64,000 nt of DNA, taken from Euborellia annulipes (lineage: Eukaryota > Arthropoda > Insecta > Dermaptera > Anisolabididae). Positions 53,482 to 64,000 of this stretch are shown in pieces. Each line of letters opens with the position of its first letter. Position 1 is the stretch's first letter. The DNA is taken from positions 124,001-188,000 of the forward strand of contig JAKCPI010011712.1 of the NCBI GenBank assembly GCA_023213315.1, read 5' to 3'. The position numbers were made by a program, and so were the translations under genes. The notes below the pieces were generated by a model that made no database searches, had not been told where the DNA came from, and saw nothing but the letters and a program-made list of their open reading frames with translations.

Positions 53482-56122
53482 ACTTTCTCTTAGCCTATAT
53501 ATGAAATATATAGGAGAGAAAGTATTGCGATCATGTCAAAAATTCGATGTCGAGATTTTGATGGATATACATGTTTTGAGGTCCCCTGAGTCCAAAAAAG
53601 TGGGTCCCGCAAATTGGTCTGTGTGTGTGTGTGTATGTATGTGTGGACAGATTTTTAGCATGAAGGAATTGAGCTACCGGATTGAAATTTTATATTTAAC
53701 TTAGGTACCTTCCCACACGCTCAAAATAAGCTTTTGAACAAAATCGGCCAAAAAGTACTAGTACTTTACTGATGTAGTTTTTCAGTTTTTTTCGATTTTC
53801 TCAAAATTCCCTCCAAGGATTTTTTTAAAATTCAAAAATCAATTATTTTTTAGATGCTCTTTAAAATGTATATTCTCATTTTGCCGTTGAAATCTTCTGA
53901 AGACCACTTTACTCTTGTTCTTCATAGGAAAGATAGAAATGGTTGCCATGGTAACGGAATTTAAATCTTTTTCTTTTTATTAGATTAAAAAATCTGGTGT
54001 GACTGGCGCACAGCACACAACTTTCTCTTACCCTTCGGTAAGAGAAAGTTGCGCACTGTGCTGGTCACACCAGATTTTTTGTGTCGAGATATATTTAGTT
54101 TCCGATAGCACCTTAGTTTCAAACTTGCATTTTAAATGTTGACTGCTTCAAATAAACTATGGTTATTTTTCAAAATTTTAATCTCATATTTGGACATTTT
54201 ATACACAATATAGAATCGTAAATAAATACAAAATTTCATAAGAATTGGAAAAAAAAATTTTAAATGCGTAAAAAGTTCCAAAGGGGACCCCCTTTTGAAT
54301 CGAAATTAACATACAAATCCCTATAGGAAATTAACATTATTTCTATGCGAAGATAAGGTGGAAAGGGAATTTAAAAAGAGTAGAGAGAGACGATAATGTT
54401 TGCAAGTGAGAGAGAGACATATATGTTTTCTTTGAAACAATTAAAACAGAAATAAAAAAAAATAAATGGGAATTTAAATAATAATTGATTTTTAATCTAA
54501 TAAAAAGAAAAAGATTTAAATTCCGTTACCATGGCAACCATTTCTATCTTTCCTATGAAGAACAAGAGTAAAGTGGTCTTCAGAAGATTTCAACGGCAAA
54601 ATGAGAATATACACTGTTAAAAAAACTTCCAAAAAAACTTCCTATACAAGTATAGGAACTCTGTTTCATAAACTGTTTATGAATATATTGAGAAAGTTCA
54701 ATTTGTTGCCAACCTAACAAATTTCTTGTACATTTTAAAATTAATTATTTTGGTAAAAATTGTTAATTTTAATTTTTATTTTTATAGCTATTTAGTTGAA
54801 TTACTTTATAAAAATTATTTAATTAGTATGACTTCATAAATATTTAAATAGTTTAGAGCGCGAATTTCAAACCAGAATTTAATAAATTTAGATTTGTGAA
54901 ATAAATTTTAAAAGAATAATTTCAAGTTTCCTTAAAATAATATTAATAAAAATTCCTTGAAGTAGTCGAGTTATTTGAGAACGTTTAGAGCAGTAATTCT
55001 TAACTTGTCGCGGTACACTTTTAACGATTTCAAAATTTGGCGGCACACAAAGAAAAAGATAAGTTTAAAAGTTGGTAATTTGTTCATAAACTTTTATATT
55101 AATTTTATTTCATATCCTGGGCATATTAATATTCAACCACGAAAGTATATGGAAAATGATTGAAAATTCATATTTTTTTTTACAGTGTACATTTTAAAGA
55201 GCATCTAAAAAATAATTGATTTTTGAATTTAAAAAAAAATCCTTGGAGGGAATTTTGAGAAAATCGAAAAAAACTGAAAAAGTACATCAGTAAAGTACTA
55301 GTACTTTTTGGCCGATTTTGTTCAAAAGCTTATTTTGAGATTCTTCAAAGGTACCTAAGTTAAATATAAAATTTCAATCCGGTAGCTCAATTCCTTCATG
55401 CTAAAAATCTGTCCACACATACAGACACACACACACACACACACACATACATACATACATACACACACACAGACCAATTTGCGGGACCCACTTTTTTGGA
55501 CTCAGGGGACCTCAAAACATGTATATCCATCAAAATCTCGACATCGAATTTTTGACATGATCGCAATACTTTCTCTCCTATATATTTCATATATAGGCTA
55601 AGAGAAAGTAAAATCAATTATTATTTAAATTCCCATTTATTTTTTTTTTTTTTATTTCTGTTTTAATTGTTTCAAAGAAAACATATATATATATATCTCC
55701 CACTTGCAAACATTATCGTCTCTCTCTACTCTTTTCAAATTCCCTTTCCACCTTATCTTCGCATAGAAATAATGTTAATTTCCTATAGGGATTTGTATGT
55801 TAATTTCGATTCAAAAGGGGGTCCCCTTTGGAACTTTTTACGCATTTAAAATTTTTTTTTCCAATTCTTATGAAATTTTGTATTTATTTACGATTCTATA
55901 TTGTGTATAAAATGTCCAAATATGAGATTAAAATTTTGAAAAATAACCATAGTTTATTTGAAGCAGTCAACATTTAAAATGCAAGTTTGAAACTAAGGTG
56001 CTATCGGAAACTAAATATATCTCGACACAAAAAATCTGGTGTGACCAGCACAGTGCGCAACTTTCTCTTACCGAAGGGTAAGAGAAAGTTGTGTGCTGTG
56101 CGCCAGTCACACCAGATTTTTT
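53482..56122. repeat. Inverted cluster of ACTTTCTCTTA-family copies
   Basis: Segment A (53482-53986) is repeated inverted at 54490-55612 (interrupted by a MITE). Segment C (54083-54485) is repeated inverted at 55615-56028. Two matching hairpins of about 95 bp, each containing ACTTTCTCTTACC-GGTAAGAGAAAGT and ending CACACCAGATTTTTT, lie at 53987-54080 and 56029-56122. The copies are very similar, including shared small differences, so the inversion is recent. Confidence 0.88.
54612..55187. mobile_element. TA-flanked MITE, copy 2 (inverted relative to copy 1)
   Basis: 576 bp, ends CACTGTTAAAAAAACTTCC and ATATTTTTTTTTACAGTG, TA at 54610-54611 and 55188-55189. The undisrupted host sequence AAAATGTATATTCTCAT is present at 53865 in the sister copy, so this is a clean occupied/empty pair. 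Same family as 34184-34778. Confidence 0.92.
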
Positions 56123-56479
56123 GGATAAGGATGAAATTTGGCAAATTTATAGCCAAAGAAGATCAGGAGATTGTAATGAAGTGAATCGGGTGATAAAAAT
56201 TAGCGGTAAATATTTATTATGAACATAAATATGTGTTCGTCCCTTTCCCCCACCCCCGAAAAAATATACACCCCTGGCTTTTAATATTTGTCTAGCCCAC
56301 GTGCCCCTTTAAATTAGATCTAATCTAAAAATTCTTCAAGTTTTTAAAAGTACAAATAGCTTTTTCACTTTAAATAAATTTAAAATTTCGTTCAAAAACA
56401 TAAATTGTATAGTTAAGAAAATTTGAAATAATTTTGTTTAAGAAATTAATCAAAATTCATATAATTTATGTTTATCTTC

Positions 56480-56790
56480 TTCTGCAGTCGTTTTCACGTA
56501 CTCTGCACTTGCTCCGACTCAAGCGAACTAACCTCTAAGGGACACCTACGTGAAGTTAGTAACATTATATATGCAATGACTTTAGCGCCATCTACAATAA
56601 TTCCCATGAAGTTAGACACATTCATCAAAGCAAGTGATTATATAAAAATCATGATGTTACAATAAGTTTTTTGAATTTGATTTTTTAACAAAAATGGTAC
56701 GAAATACTATTATTAAATTATTCCATGTTGTACAGTATTTATATTTTAATAAATTATTAATACAAATGTGGTCTATAAATAAAAATTTCC
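56480..56790. repeat. Foldback-family copy related to 21426-22048
   Basis: Shares TTCTGCAGTCGTTTTCACGTACT, CAAAGCAAGTGATTATATAA, ATGATGTTACAATAAGTTT and the end AATACAAATGTGGTCTATAA. The left end is truncated and the GTCGAAACG part missing. Confidence 0.7.
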
Positions 56791-57529
56791 ATAATTATTG
56801 GCTTTTAAATGATTGACAGGTTTTCGTTTGTTTTAACTCCTGTTCTCGTCTATTACATTCGGTGCATTTTTTTGAAGGATTGATTCGATAGACTCAGAAA
56901 CAAAATACCCCGATGGGAAAAATATTACGTTTACTCGAAAACTACAAAATATATTAGATTTTTATTTTTTTATTTTTAACGAATGAATTTATTAATTCTT
57001 AATTATAATTCATTTATTATTATGAAATACATTTTTAATTAAAATGTCATTAATGTCAAAGCTAACGATTTCTTTGTGATATAATATCTTACCGAATTAC
57101 TTAAATGTAATTTCTGGTATATGATATTGACGCAAGTTATTAATATATAAAAAAATAAATAAATTTTCATGTTCTCATCTACGCTAGGTTAGTTATAACA
57201 AAGTTGTTGCGATTCTCCGACTTTGATTCAAATTTTCATTTTTCTATCCTATAATAATTTAAACAAATTGAATAATTACTATTTTTTGTTTTACTAGGAA
57301 TCTGTTGCTGCTTAAATATACTCCCATAATTTTATTGTACTTTTATTTATAGTTCTAAATTTTTTCCTGTAGTGATTCCAAGAGGTCAACTATCTTTTTT
57401 GCCCTTACTATTACTCTCATAATTATTATACAGTATATTTAATAATTAAAAATTTAAATAAAATTTTTTGATTAGCTAGTTGTTAAGTTTTTTGTATGTT
57501 TATTAAAGTTTTTATGGTTTGTATTATTA

Positions 57530-57755
57530 TTATTATGAGAGTTTTTAATTATAGAATGTAGGTAGTATTAATTATTTATTAAAAATATAAATAGGTTCGA
57601 CTGCTTATTATGTAGTCGTTTTCAAGTACTGTACACTTGCTCCGATTTGAGTTTACTTTTGAAAACGACTGCAGAATAAGCAGTCGAAACGTTGAACAAT
57701 ATTTACATTTTTAATAAATAATTAATACAAAATGTGGTTCATAAAAATAAGATTT
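57530..57755. repeat. Foldback-family copy with GCAGTCGAAACGTTG
   Basis: Left arm GAGTTTTTAATTATAGAATG... and right arm ...GTCGAAACGTTGAACAAT...ATACAAAATGTGGTTCATA. Right core reads AACGACTGCAGAATAAGCAG then TCGAAACGTTG. Short version without the long interior of the 21426 element. Confidence 0.75.
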
Positions 57756-57759
57756 TTTT

Positions 57760-60700
57760 TGTTTTTATTTAGACAAAAATTGAAGTCGAAAAAGGTTCAA
57801 TATGTTCTTGTATTATGATCCTAGAAAGAAACAAATATGGTGTGGTACTAGATAAAAAGATGGCCGAATTTACTTGATGAATTCGAGGCAGAAAGTCTCC
57901 GAAGTTTTCCTCGTTGTCTTGTTAACTTGACTTGAAATGATGACTCGATAACTTGGATTGGTTGCCAGTTCTATAATAAATACTGACTTACGCAGCTCCA
58001 TGTAGAATATTAATAACTTGTGAAAGCTGAATTCAATTCTATAGTCTTGATTCATTTTGTTGCTGAAATATATTCAACCTTTATTTTATTAATTTTAAAT
58101 TTATTTTGTTTTAAATTGCCCTTTTTGCGATTTCATACTTCTTTTTATTGATGAAGATTTTTTTTTTTCTTGTTCCAATTTGCAAATTTTTTTTTCTCTT
58201 TGTTTTATCTTTCTATAGTTTAAAATTTACTCTTTTTATAAAATTTGTTTTCATCGTAAATTATTCACAGCCTTATATTTTTCTGTGAAATTTGAAATTT
58301 TAATAATTTAATTATAAATCAAGTTGTATTTAAATTCTTATTGTGTTTGTTGGACCTAGCCACCGAGGGCTGGTGCCTCTAAGCGGGTCGTAATAAATTT
58401 ATTTATTTATTTTATTTATTTATTTAAAGAATTAAATAAAAATTTTAAATTTCAATACAAAATTTAAGTTTATTATTCTTTCTTATTTTTTTAATTATAT
58501 ATATATATTTATATTTTATTATTATTATTTCATCACTCATATTTGAAATGCTTATTATTCATTTTATATTTAATTGATAACCACGTGATAATGTAGTAGG
58601 CTTAAAAGGATGCTTGCCTGCTACAGGGGTTGAAAATCACCCATGCAAGTGAGACACCGATAAATTGATACTGGCTTAGCCCGGATAACGAGTGGGACCG
58701 TCAGCTTAAAGTCATGTAACGCATCCCTTTCTCGTGTAGATGAATGCCTTTATCCAATATTAATTTTTTTTTAGTAATCCTTTGGTTCAATTTAATTTTA
58801 AATAAAAATGTTGAATTAATTTTTGAGCATTTTGATTTCGATCACACAATTAATTGTTATATAAGTGAATATCTTCTCTGTGGGTTGCAAGATCAAAGAT
58901 CCCTTTTACTTCTAGTTTGACGTTTGAAATCTCTACGCCTCTAAAGTCTTCTAGTTTCTTGACAGAGAAGGAATATATTAACTCATTCAGTATAATCAAA
59001 TTTTGGTAAATCATCATTTTATTAGTTTAGTAGAAAGCAGATTGAATGAAAATCGTTTTTATTAATAGATAATTTTCTGAATTTTTTCATATTAAAAATT
59101 GAAGAATTTTTATTTAAAATTTTATATACAGTAGCATAAATTAATACTCTGTTTAATTTTCAAAATCTTTATCGTTTTCAAGTGTTTTATTTTTTCTTTG
59201 TGTACTAATTTCTTTTTGTCTTTTTTCATGGCTTTATTTTCAAAGAGCATATTTTTATTATAAATTTGATATTGTTTTAAAATAAGTTTATATTATTAAA
59301 TAAAATATTTTATTCTTCAATCATAATTGTCAGGAATGAACACGTTGTGATTACTTAAAAGAGTAACTTTCATGAGAGTATACTCGGGTGTGTTCCTGTT
59401 TCCTTCCTCAGGAGGAGATTGGATAATTTTTTATCATGAGTTATCTTCAACTCTTTAACTGAATAATCGCCTCGGTCATTTGTCTCTTCAAAATTTGAAA
59501 ATGCTCTTTATGACAGCTTGATAACTGATGATTTTTTTTTAACAAAACATTCTCTTAAAATTTTAATTTTATAATTTTACATATTTATTTAAAACCATTC
59601 AATTTTATTTTCTCTAACTTTTTTATATTTATCTTTGGTTGCGATTCTCTTACTTTTCGAATAATTAATATATTTATTTGATATATTAAAATTGAAGAAT
59701 ACTTTATAGTATAAATAGTAAAAATTTCATTTTTCAAATTTGATTAAAAAATGTGTTTTTTTTTTTTATTTTGGTTCTTCAAGTAGTGAATATTTATTTT
59801 TCCTTTTGGATTGCTATTATCAATAATTTGTAAACATATTTCATTATCCATGTTTTCTCTATTATCAATATAATTATTATTATTTTTAAGTTATTATTAT
59901 ATTTTAATCATTTATTTTATTTATTTTTAATCATCTTCTGTCCATTTCATCTAGATAAATTTTTATTTCACTGGACCAATTATGATTAAATAATTTTTAA
60001 ATGTGTGTTCAATAGCTCCTGAAATTTAAAAGATTTTATTATAATTAATTGTTTTTTATTGTATTTCTTCTGATGAGTCAAAAATATGAGGAGCCTATGA
60101 ACAGAAATATTCTACATGTAGTTAAGATAATATATATATATTTTTTTAATTTATATCCGATTTTGATGCACAGGTATAAAAGAAACTGGAACAGCAGCTT
60201 TTTAGAGGCATAACAACTGCTGTCCAGTTTGAGTAATAGCCCTAATTATTTAAATGTAAAAGTTGAAAATTTTTTTTATAAATAATAGGGCCTAAACCAA
60301 GCCTCTTGCAGCAAGTTGTCATTTCAAACCAAAGAGCTTTGCAGTTCCAGTTCTTTTGTCCTGCTTCATAGTTATTAAATAGCATAGATGTCTTGTAATC
60401 ATTTTAAATTTCGTTCTTTTTTTATTTAAAATTATGGCTTTGTTCAAATAAGAAGCATTTAGCCAGCACAATATTGTACATTTGCATTAATTAAAAATTT
60501 CGTTCTTTTAAAAACATGTCGGCACAAAAAATTATAATTATCCAAATACCCTAAAACAAAAAATAGAATTCCATTTAGTGTATGAAAAGTTTTAAATTTA
60601 ATTTATTTTTCAAAAAGGGGAGAATAGAATTTTTAAGAAATCACAAAAATTAAAAAAAATTTATTTCAAATAATAATAAATTTTTATTATTTATTTATTT

Positions 60701-61540
60701 ATTTAATTCAAAAGCTGGTAAAATTGATATATTAGAAATTCATCGTAAAAATTTCTTTATATAATTCATAAGAAAATGTCTATAAATTGCCAGTAAAAAA
60801 ATCCTATCCAATTTGTTACGTTTTGAAAATCTGCAAACATAAAAAATTTACGACCCGAGTGATTTGCAATAAAGTTTGAATATACAATTGTTGATCAAAA
60901 CAGAAGTTCCAGAGTAAGCCAAAATGTTTTAAAAGAATATTCCCTAGCGAAATCAAATCACATCAAAATTTTATCCTTTTTTTCCAAGTGAGGAGAAAAT
61001 TACTATGAAAAAAAAGTTAACGATCATTAGAGGTGCCAAGACTATATCGGCCAAAATGAGCAAATTTCACAAAGCAATAAAGGCCGGGGCCGAGTGGGGA
61101 ATTATGGGCATTGAACTCTAGAGTGAGGCAAAAACAACTGAGAGCTCTTCTTATGGGTGAAGGTCTTTAACAAACGGAAATTGTTTAGGGTATTCTATAC
61201 CTCACTAAACAAATACCATTAACACGGCTATTTTTATTTTACAAGTCTTTCAACTTAACATCCAAATATTCGAAATAAAAAATAGTTGAGTTCTTGCTAA
61301 TAAAAATACAAAACATTTTCTTTTTAATTATACTATGCCTAGATTGATAATTAGATGCAATTTTATTTTAAATTGCAATGAACTTTTAACTTAAGATTTA
61401 AAAGCTAAATTTCATTTAGTTGTTTATTGACTGGTTAAGGCTTAGAAGGACATTGCAAAAAAAAGGTTGGGAAACATTGCTCTTTTCAATGAAAAAAATG
61501 TTTGCATTTGCTTCAAATATTGGTTCCAGGTTGACAGGGC
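57760..61540. other. A+T-rich intergenic stretch
   Basis: I see no gene. Features: a SINE-like tail GACCTAGCCACCGAGGGCTG...GGGTCGTAATAAATT followed by (ATTT)n at 58350-58434; a G+C-richer patch at 58590-58750 of unknown nature; and otherwise low-complexity sequence. The 61-residue minus-strand frame at 57870-58055 has no recognisable motif. Confidence 0.5.
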
Positions 61541-61547
61541 TGATGGT

Positions 61548-62094
61548 CTTAGCCTTACTTATATATATATAAATGTATATATATATAGAGAGATAGAGGG
61601 AAAGAGAAATTTGATGTCGAGAATATACACATTTTGAGGCCCCCTGGGTGAAAAGTGGGTCCCACAAAATATCTCAAGAATGAAAAGAGCCTGGGGGTTG
61701 AAATTTGATATTTAAGTTAGCCATCCCCTGGCACGTAACACAAAGATTTTTAAATACAATTGGCTAAAGAGTAGGCCTACTAGTATTTTAATAATGTACT
61801 TTTTCATTTTTTTTTTTTTTTTCGATTTTCTTAAAATTTGCTACAATGATTTTAATTAAAATTCATAAATAATTTAAAATGTATATTCTCATTTTACTCT
61901 TAAAATTGTTTGAAGAACTACTTTACTTTTGTACTTAATAGGAAAGAATAGGAGCTTGGTTCCCAAAATATAAATATTTTTCTCTTTTACATCTTGGATT
62001 CTAATGTACCCTACCGCTATGTTGACATAAAAAATCTGGAAAAAAGAACAGAACTTTCAATTACAGGTGGTAAGAGAAAGTGCTGTGCGACCAG
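61548..62094 (+). repeat. ACTTTCTCTTA-family repeat, diverged copy
   Basis: Landmarks TTTGATGTCGAGAATATACA, TTTTGAGGCCCCCTGGGTG, ATATTTAAGTTAGCC and the end GTAAGAGAAAGTGCTGTGCG are all in the family order. Divergence is greater than in the 53482 cluster. Confidence 0.75.
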
Positions 62095-62498
62095 TTTTTT
62101 TTTTTTTTTTTTCAAATAACTAAAGTACTAGTATGCGAATTTTCACAAAACCACATCTACCACAATATGTTTTGTCTACTGGAAATAATATAGGCATATA
62201 TTCAAAATTTGGAAAAAATCGTTAAAGCCGTTTTCGAGAAATATAGACGTAACTTTCCCGTTGAATAGTATAAAATTAAAATCGACGACGCCAAAAATTA
62301 TTACGTGAAGCTATAATTAAAATTTCATTGCATCTAAAAAATTCAATTTGTTTTTATTTATGTAACAGAAAATATTTAAGTAGGCCTATCTTTTTTTTTC
62401 ATTTAAGAGAGTCCACATTTTTTTGACTAACGTCAAAAAATGCCAATTATTTTACCAACAAATTAGATCGGGTATTCTCTTTTTTTTTTAATTAAGAG

Positions 62499-62761
62499 AA
62501 CGCCTAGGAGTTAGGCAACCAGGAATGTAAGGGATGAGAAACGAAAGAGAAGAAGCAAGGAGAGGCTTAGCACCTCCTTCGAATACCCTAGAAAGAGGAA
62601 TATGGAAAGGGAATAGAAAGTAAAGCCCCTTTTACTACCTCTGAACTAACAGACAAATAAGAAAACCCCCAGCATGGTCACAAGTGGAAGGGATGGGGGA
62701 GGGGTTTCTTTTTCTCTCTTATCCTTCCATTCGTTTACTGGTTGCCTAACTCACAGGCGTT
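62499..62761. mobile_element. Inverted-repeat element with AACGCCTRGGAGTTAGGCAACC ends
   Basis: 263 bp between AACGCCTAGGAGTTAGGCAA and its inverted form TTGCCTAACTCACAGGCGTT; similarity continues inward (GAAACGAAAGAGAAGAAGC against a CTTTTTCTCTCTTATCC stretch). Target duplication unclear. Ends related to the sequences at 1990 and 38284. Confidence 0.65.
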
Positions 62762-63009
62762 CCTATGATTTAAAAAATTAGTTTAACGCTTGCATTATCT
62801 TATTCATTATTTTTCGTTGTATTTTTTTCTTATTGACAAAAACGTGAGTTTAACCCTTCATTTGTTAATTTTAAAACTTATTTTTCTCACCCTGGTGGTG
62901 GAGAGGGGAGGGGTAAGAAAACTTTTTTCCTTGTATTCGAATTATTTTTGTGCCGATATCCTAAAATTCAAGATGTAAAATTTATAAACATAAGAAAAGG
63001 ACGGGAGAA

Positions 63010-63139
63010 GTAGGGCAACAGCCGCCACAATTGTTGCTGTTAAGCAAAGCCAAGTGCGGCGAAACCTCGAGTTGGTGACTCAAAGAATCAGCGTGTGGAA
63101 CGTTCCCCGCCATCGGTACGTTGATGTTAAATATATTAT
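63010..63139 (+). repeat. SINE-like head sequence
   Basis: GTGTGGAACGTTCCCCGCCA followed by TCGGTAC matches the head of the minus-strand SINE at 8461-8582. It is preceded by a G+C-rich block (AACCTCGAGTTGGTGACTC) and cut on the right by the hAT MITE at 63140. Confidence 0.55.
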
Positions 63140-63372
63140 CATGGGCGTAGCCAGACATCTTGTTAGGGGGGCAACCATTCGTTAGGACGAGAGGGGGTTT
63201 GCAATTAAAATAAAATTTATTAAATATAATTATAATTAATTATTTTCCTTATATAAACTCATTAAAAAAAATTCCCAATTGGGAAAGTATATATTTGTTT
63301 TTAATAGATAAAAAATTTTCAGGACAAGCCAGGGGGGTATTGGCCCCCCTGCCTCCTCTGGCTACGCCCATG
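63140..63372. mobile_element. hAT-type MITE, TSD TATATTAT
   Basis: 233 bp from CATGGGCGTAGCCAGAC to TCTGGCTACGCCCATG with exact 8-bp duplication TATATTAT at 63132-63139 and 63373-63380. The ends are close to those of the composite element at 7880 (CATGGGCGTAACTAG). Inner G and C runs can pair. Confidence 0.92.
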
Positions 63373-63380
63373 TATATTAT

Positions 63381-63570
63381 TAATATGCTGAAACCCTGAT
63401 TTATGAATTTTAATCAAAATCTTTAAAGCTAATTTTGAAAAAATTGAAAAAAAAAATGACATCAGTACTTATAGTTATTATTTGAAAAAATCGTTAGAAT
63501 CTTTTTCGAGAAGTGATGTACTTACATATAAGCAAACAAACGTACATTGGTCGTTTAATAGTATAAGATA
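63381..63570 (+). repeat. Dispersed repeat segment
   Basis: ATCGTTAGAATCTTTTTCGAG... and CGTTTAATAGTATAAGATA recur with variation at 62210-62280 and 36905-36975, in the same order. Family unknown; it may be the distal part of the ACTTTCTCTTA family. Confidence 0.5.
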
Positions 63571-63769
63571 AGATTAATCCATAAAACCCCCTAAGAACCA
63601 TGGTTAATTATAAACGAAATAGTCCCTTAAAAAAATGCATAACCCTCCCTTCCCCCAGAAACAATTTCCGTTGTGCCCCTGCAATTCAGATACGTACATT
63701 AATATCAATATCAATTATTAAAATAGACTATATAGAATCAATGATAATTAGAGGAGAAGGTCCAAATTT

Positions 63770-63957
63770 CGGCTAGGGTCCAAATTCTGGCTAGTGCTGT
63801 AATCAGTGTAAGGAGATGCTGCAATGTCGCCGCGATAGTATGAAACAACTTCTCAGGGACCGCCCATTGCATGGTTGAAGAAGCTGCGCAATTCAGTGAC
63901 AGTTGTTTGAGTGGTGGTAATTTTTTCGATTTTCGACAATTGAAAACTTGTGCAGGT
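63770..63957 (+). other. Possible 5' exon of a neighbouring gene
   Basis: A G+C-richer block (ATGTCGCCGCGATAGTATG, GGGACCGCCCATTGCATGG) ends in TTGTGCAG|GTATGC, a plausible donor. It starts with two near-identical copies of GGTCCAAATTYYGGCTAG, which may instead mark a transposon end. No long open frame, so at best an untranslated exon. Confidence 0.25.
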
Positions 63958-64000
63958 ATGCATTTTTTAATTTACTGAATAGTCTAAAACTTTGAATATA

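Noticed and set aside
53987..54080. Strong hairpin considered as a microRNA precursor
   Set aside because: It is the junction of two opposed repeat ends and occurs again at 56029; length and perfect pairing come from the repeat TIR.
57870..58055. 61-codon minus-strand frame
   Set aside because: No start context, no homology recognised, and isolated in A+T-rich intergenic DNA.

Overview
This is A+T-rich nuclear DNA from an animal, most likely an invertebrate and probably an arthropod. The evidence is one GT-AG spliced gene with introns from 61 bp to 11 kb, a dense load of short DNA transposons, and tRNA-derived SINEs. There are no bacterial features such as operons or ribosome binding sites. 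The genome type (low G+C, long repeat-filled introns) would fit a chelicerate or similar lineage, but I cannot fix the taxon.

Layout of the gene. One protein-coding gene runs left to right from 848 to 43222. I reconstructed 12 coding exons by hand from reading frame, splice signals and family resemblance; they join to a 652-residue protein with every junction in phase. It belongs to the sodium/solute symporter family SLC5, closest in motif content to sodium-coupled monocarboxylate transporters and multivitamin transporters (SLC5A8/A12/A6 group). It would be a plasma-membrane carrier using the sodium gradient to import small organic anions. A likely poly(A) signal lies at 43312.

Layout of the repeats. 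The introns and about 20 kb downstream of the gene are mostly transposon remains. I resolved these elements to their ends: seven hAT-type elements with exact 8-bp target duplications (one three-deep nest, one 2.4-kb composite) plus an eighth enclosing one; two PIF/Harbinger-type MITEs with TTA/TAA duplications; two copies of a ~580-bp MITE flanked by TA; a 4.8-kb element with subterminal repeats that holds a second inverted-repeat element and a 78-bp minisatellite; and a repeat family beginning ACTTTCTCTTA that serves as the host for several of the others.

Most interesting signals. (1) A series of inverted repeats carry, at their inner ends, the arrangement CTGANGA - short stem - GAAA(C)GTC flanked by pairing arms, which is the core layout of a minimal hammerhead ribozyme; at least four loci keep nearly all of it. 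(2) Exon 10 starts with GTGAGT directly after its acceptor AG, so it looks like a recursive-splicing point at the edge of long introns. (3) The nested hAT insertions include an empty site for one of them inside the same window.

From 43.3 kb to the end I find no convincing host gene; a G+C-richer stretch at 63.77-63.96 kb with a donor-like site might be a 5' exon of a following gene.
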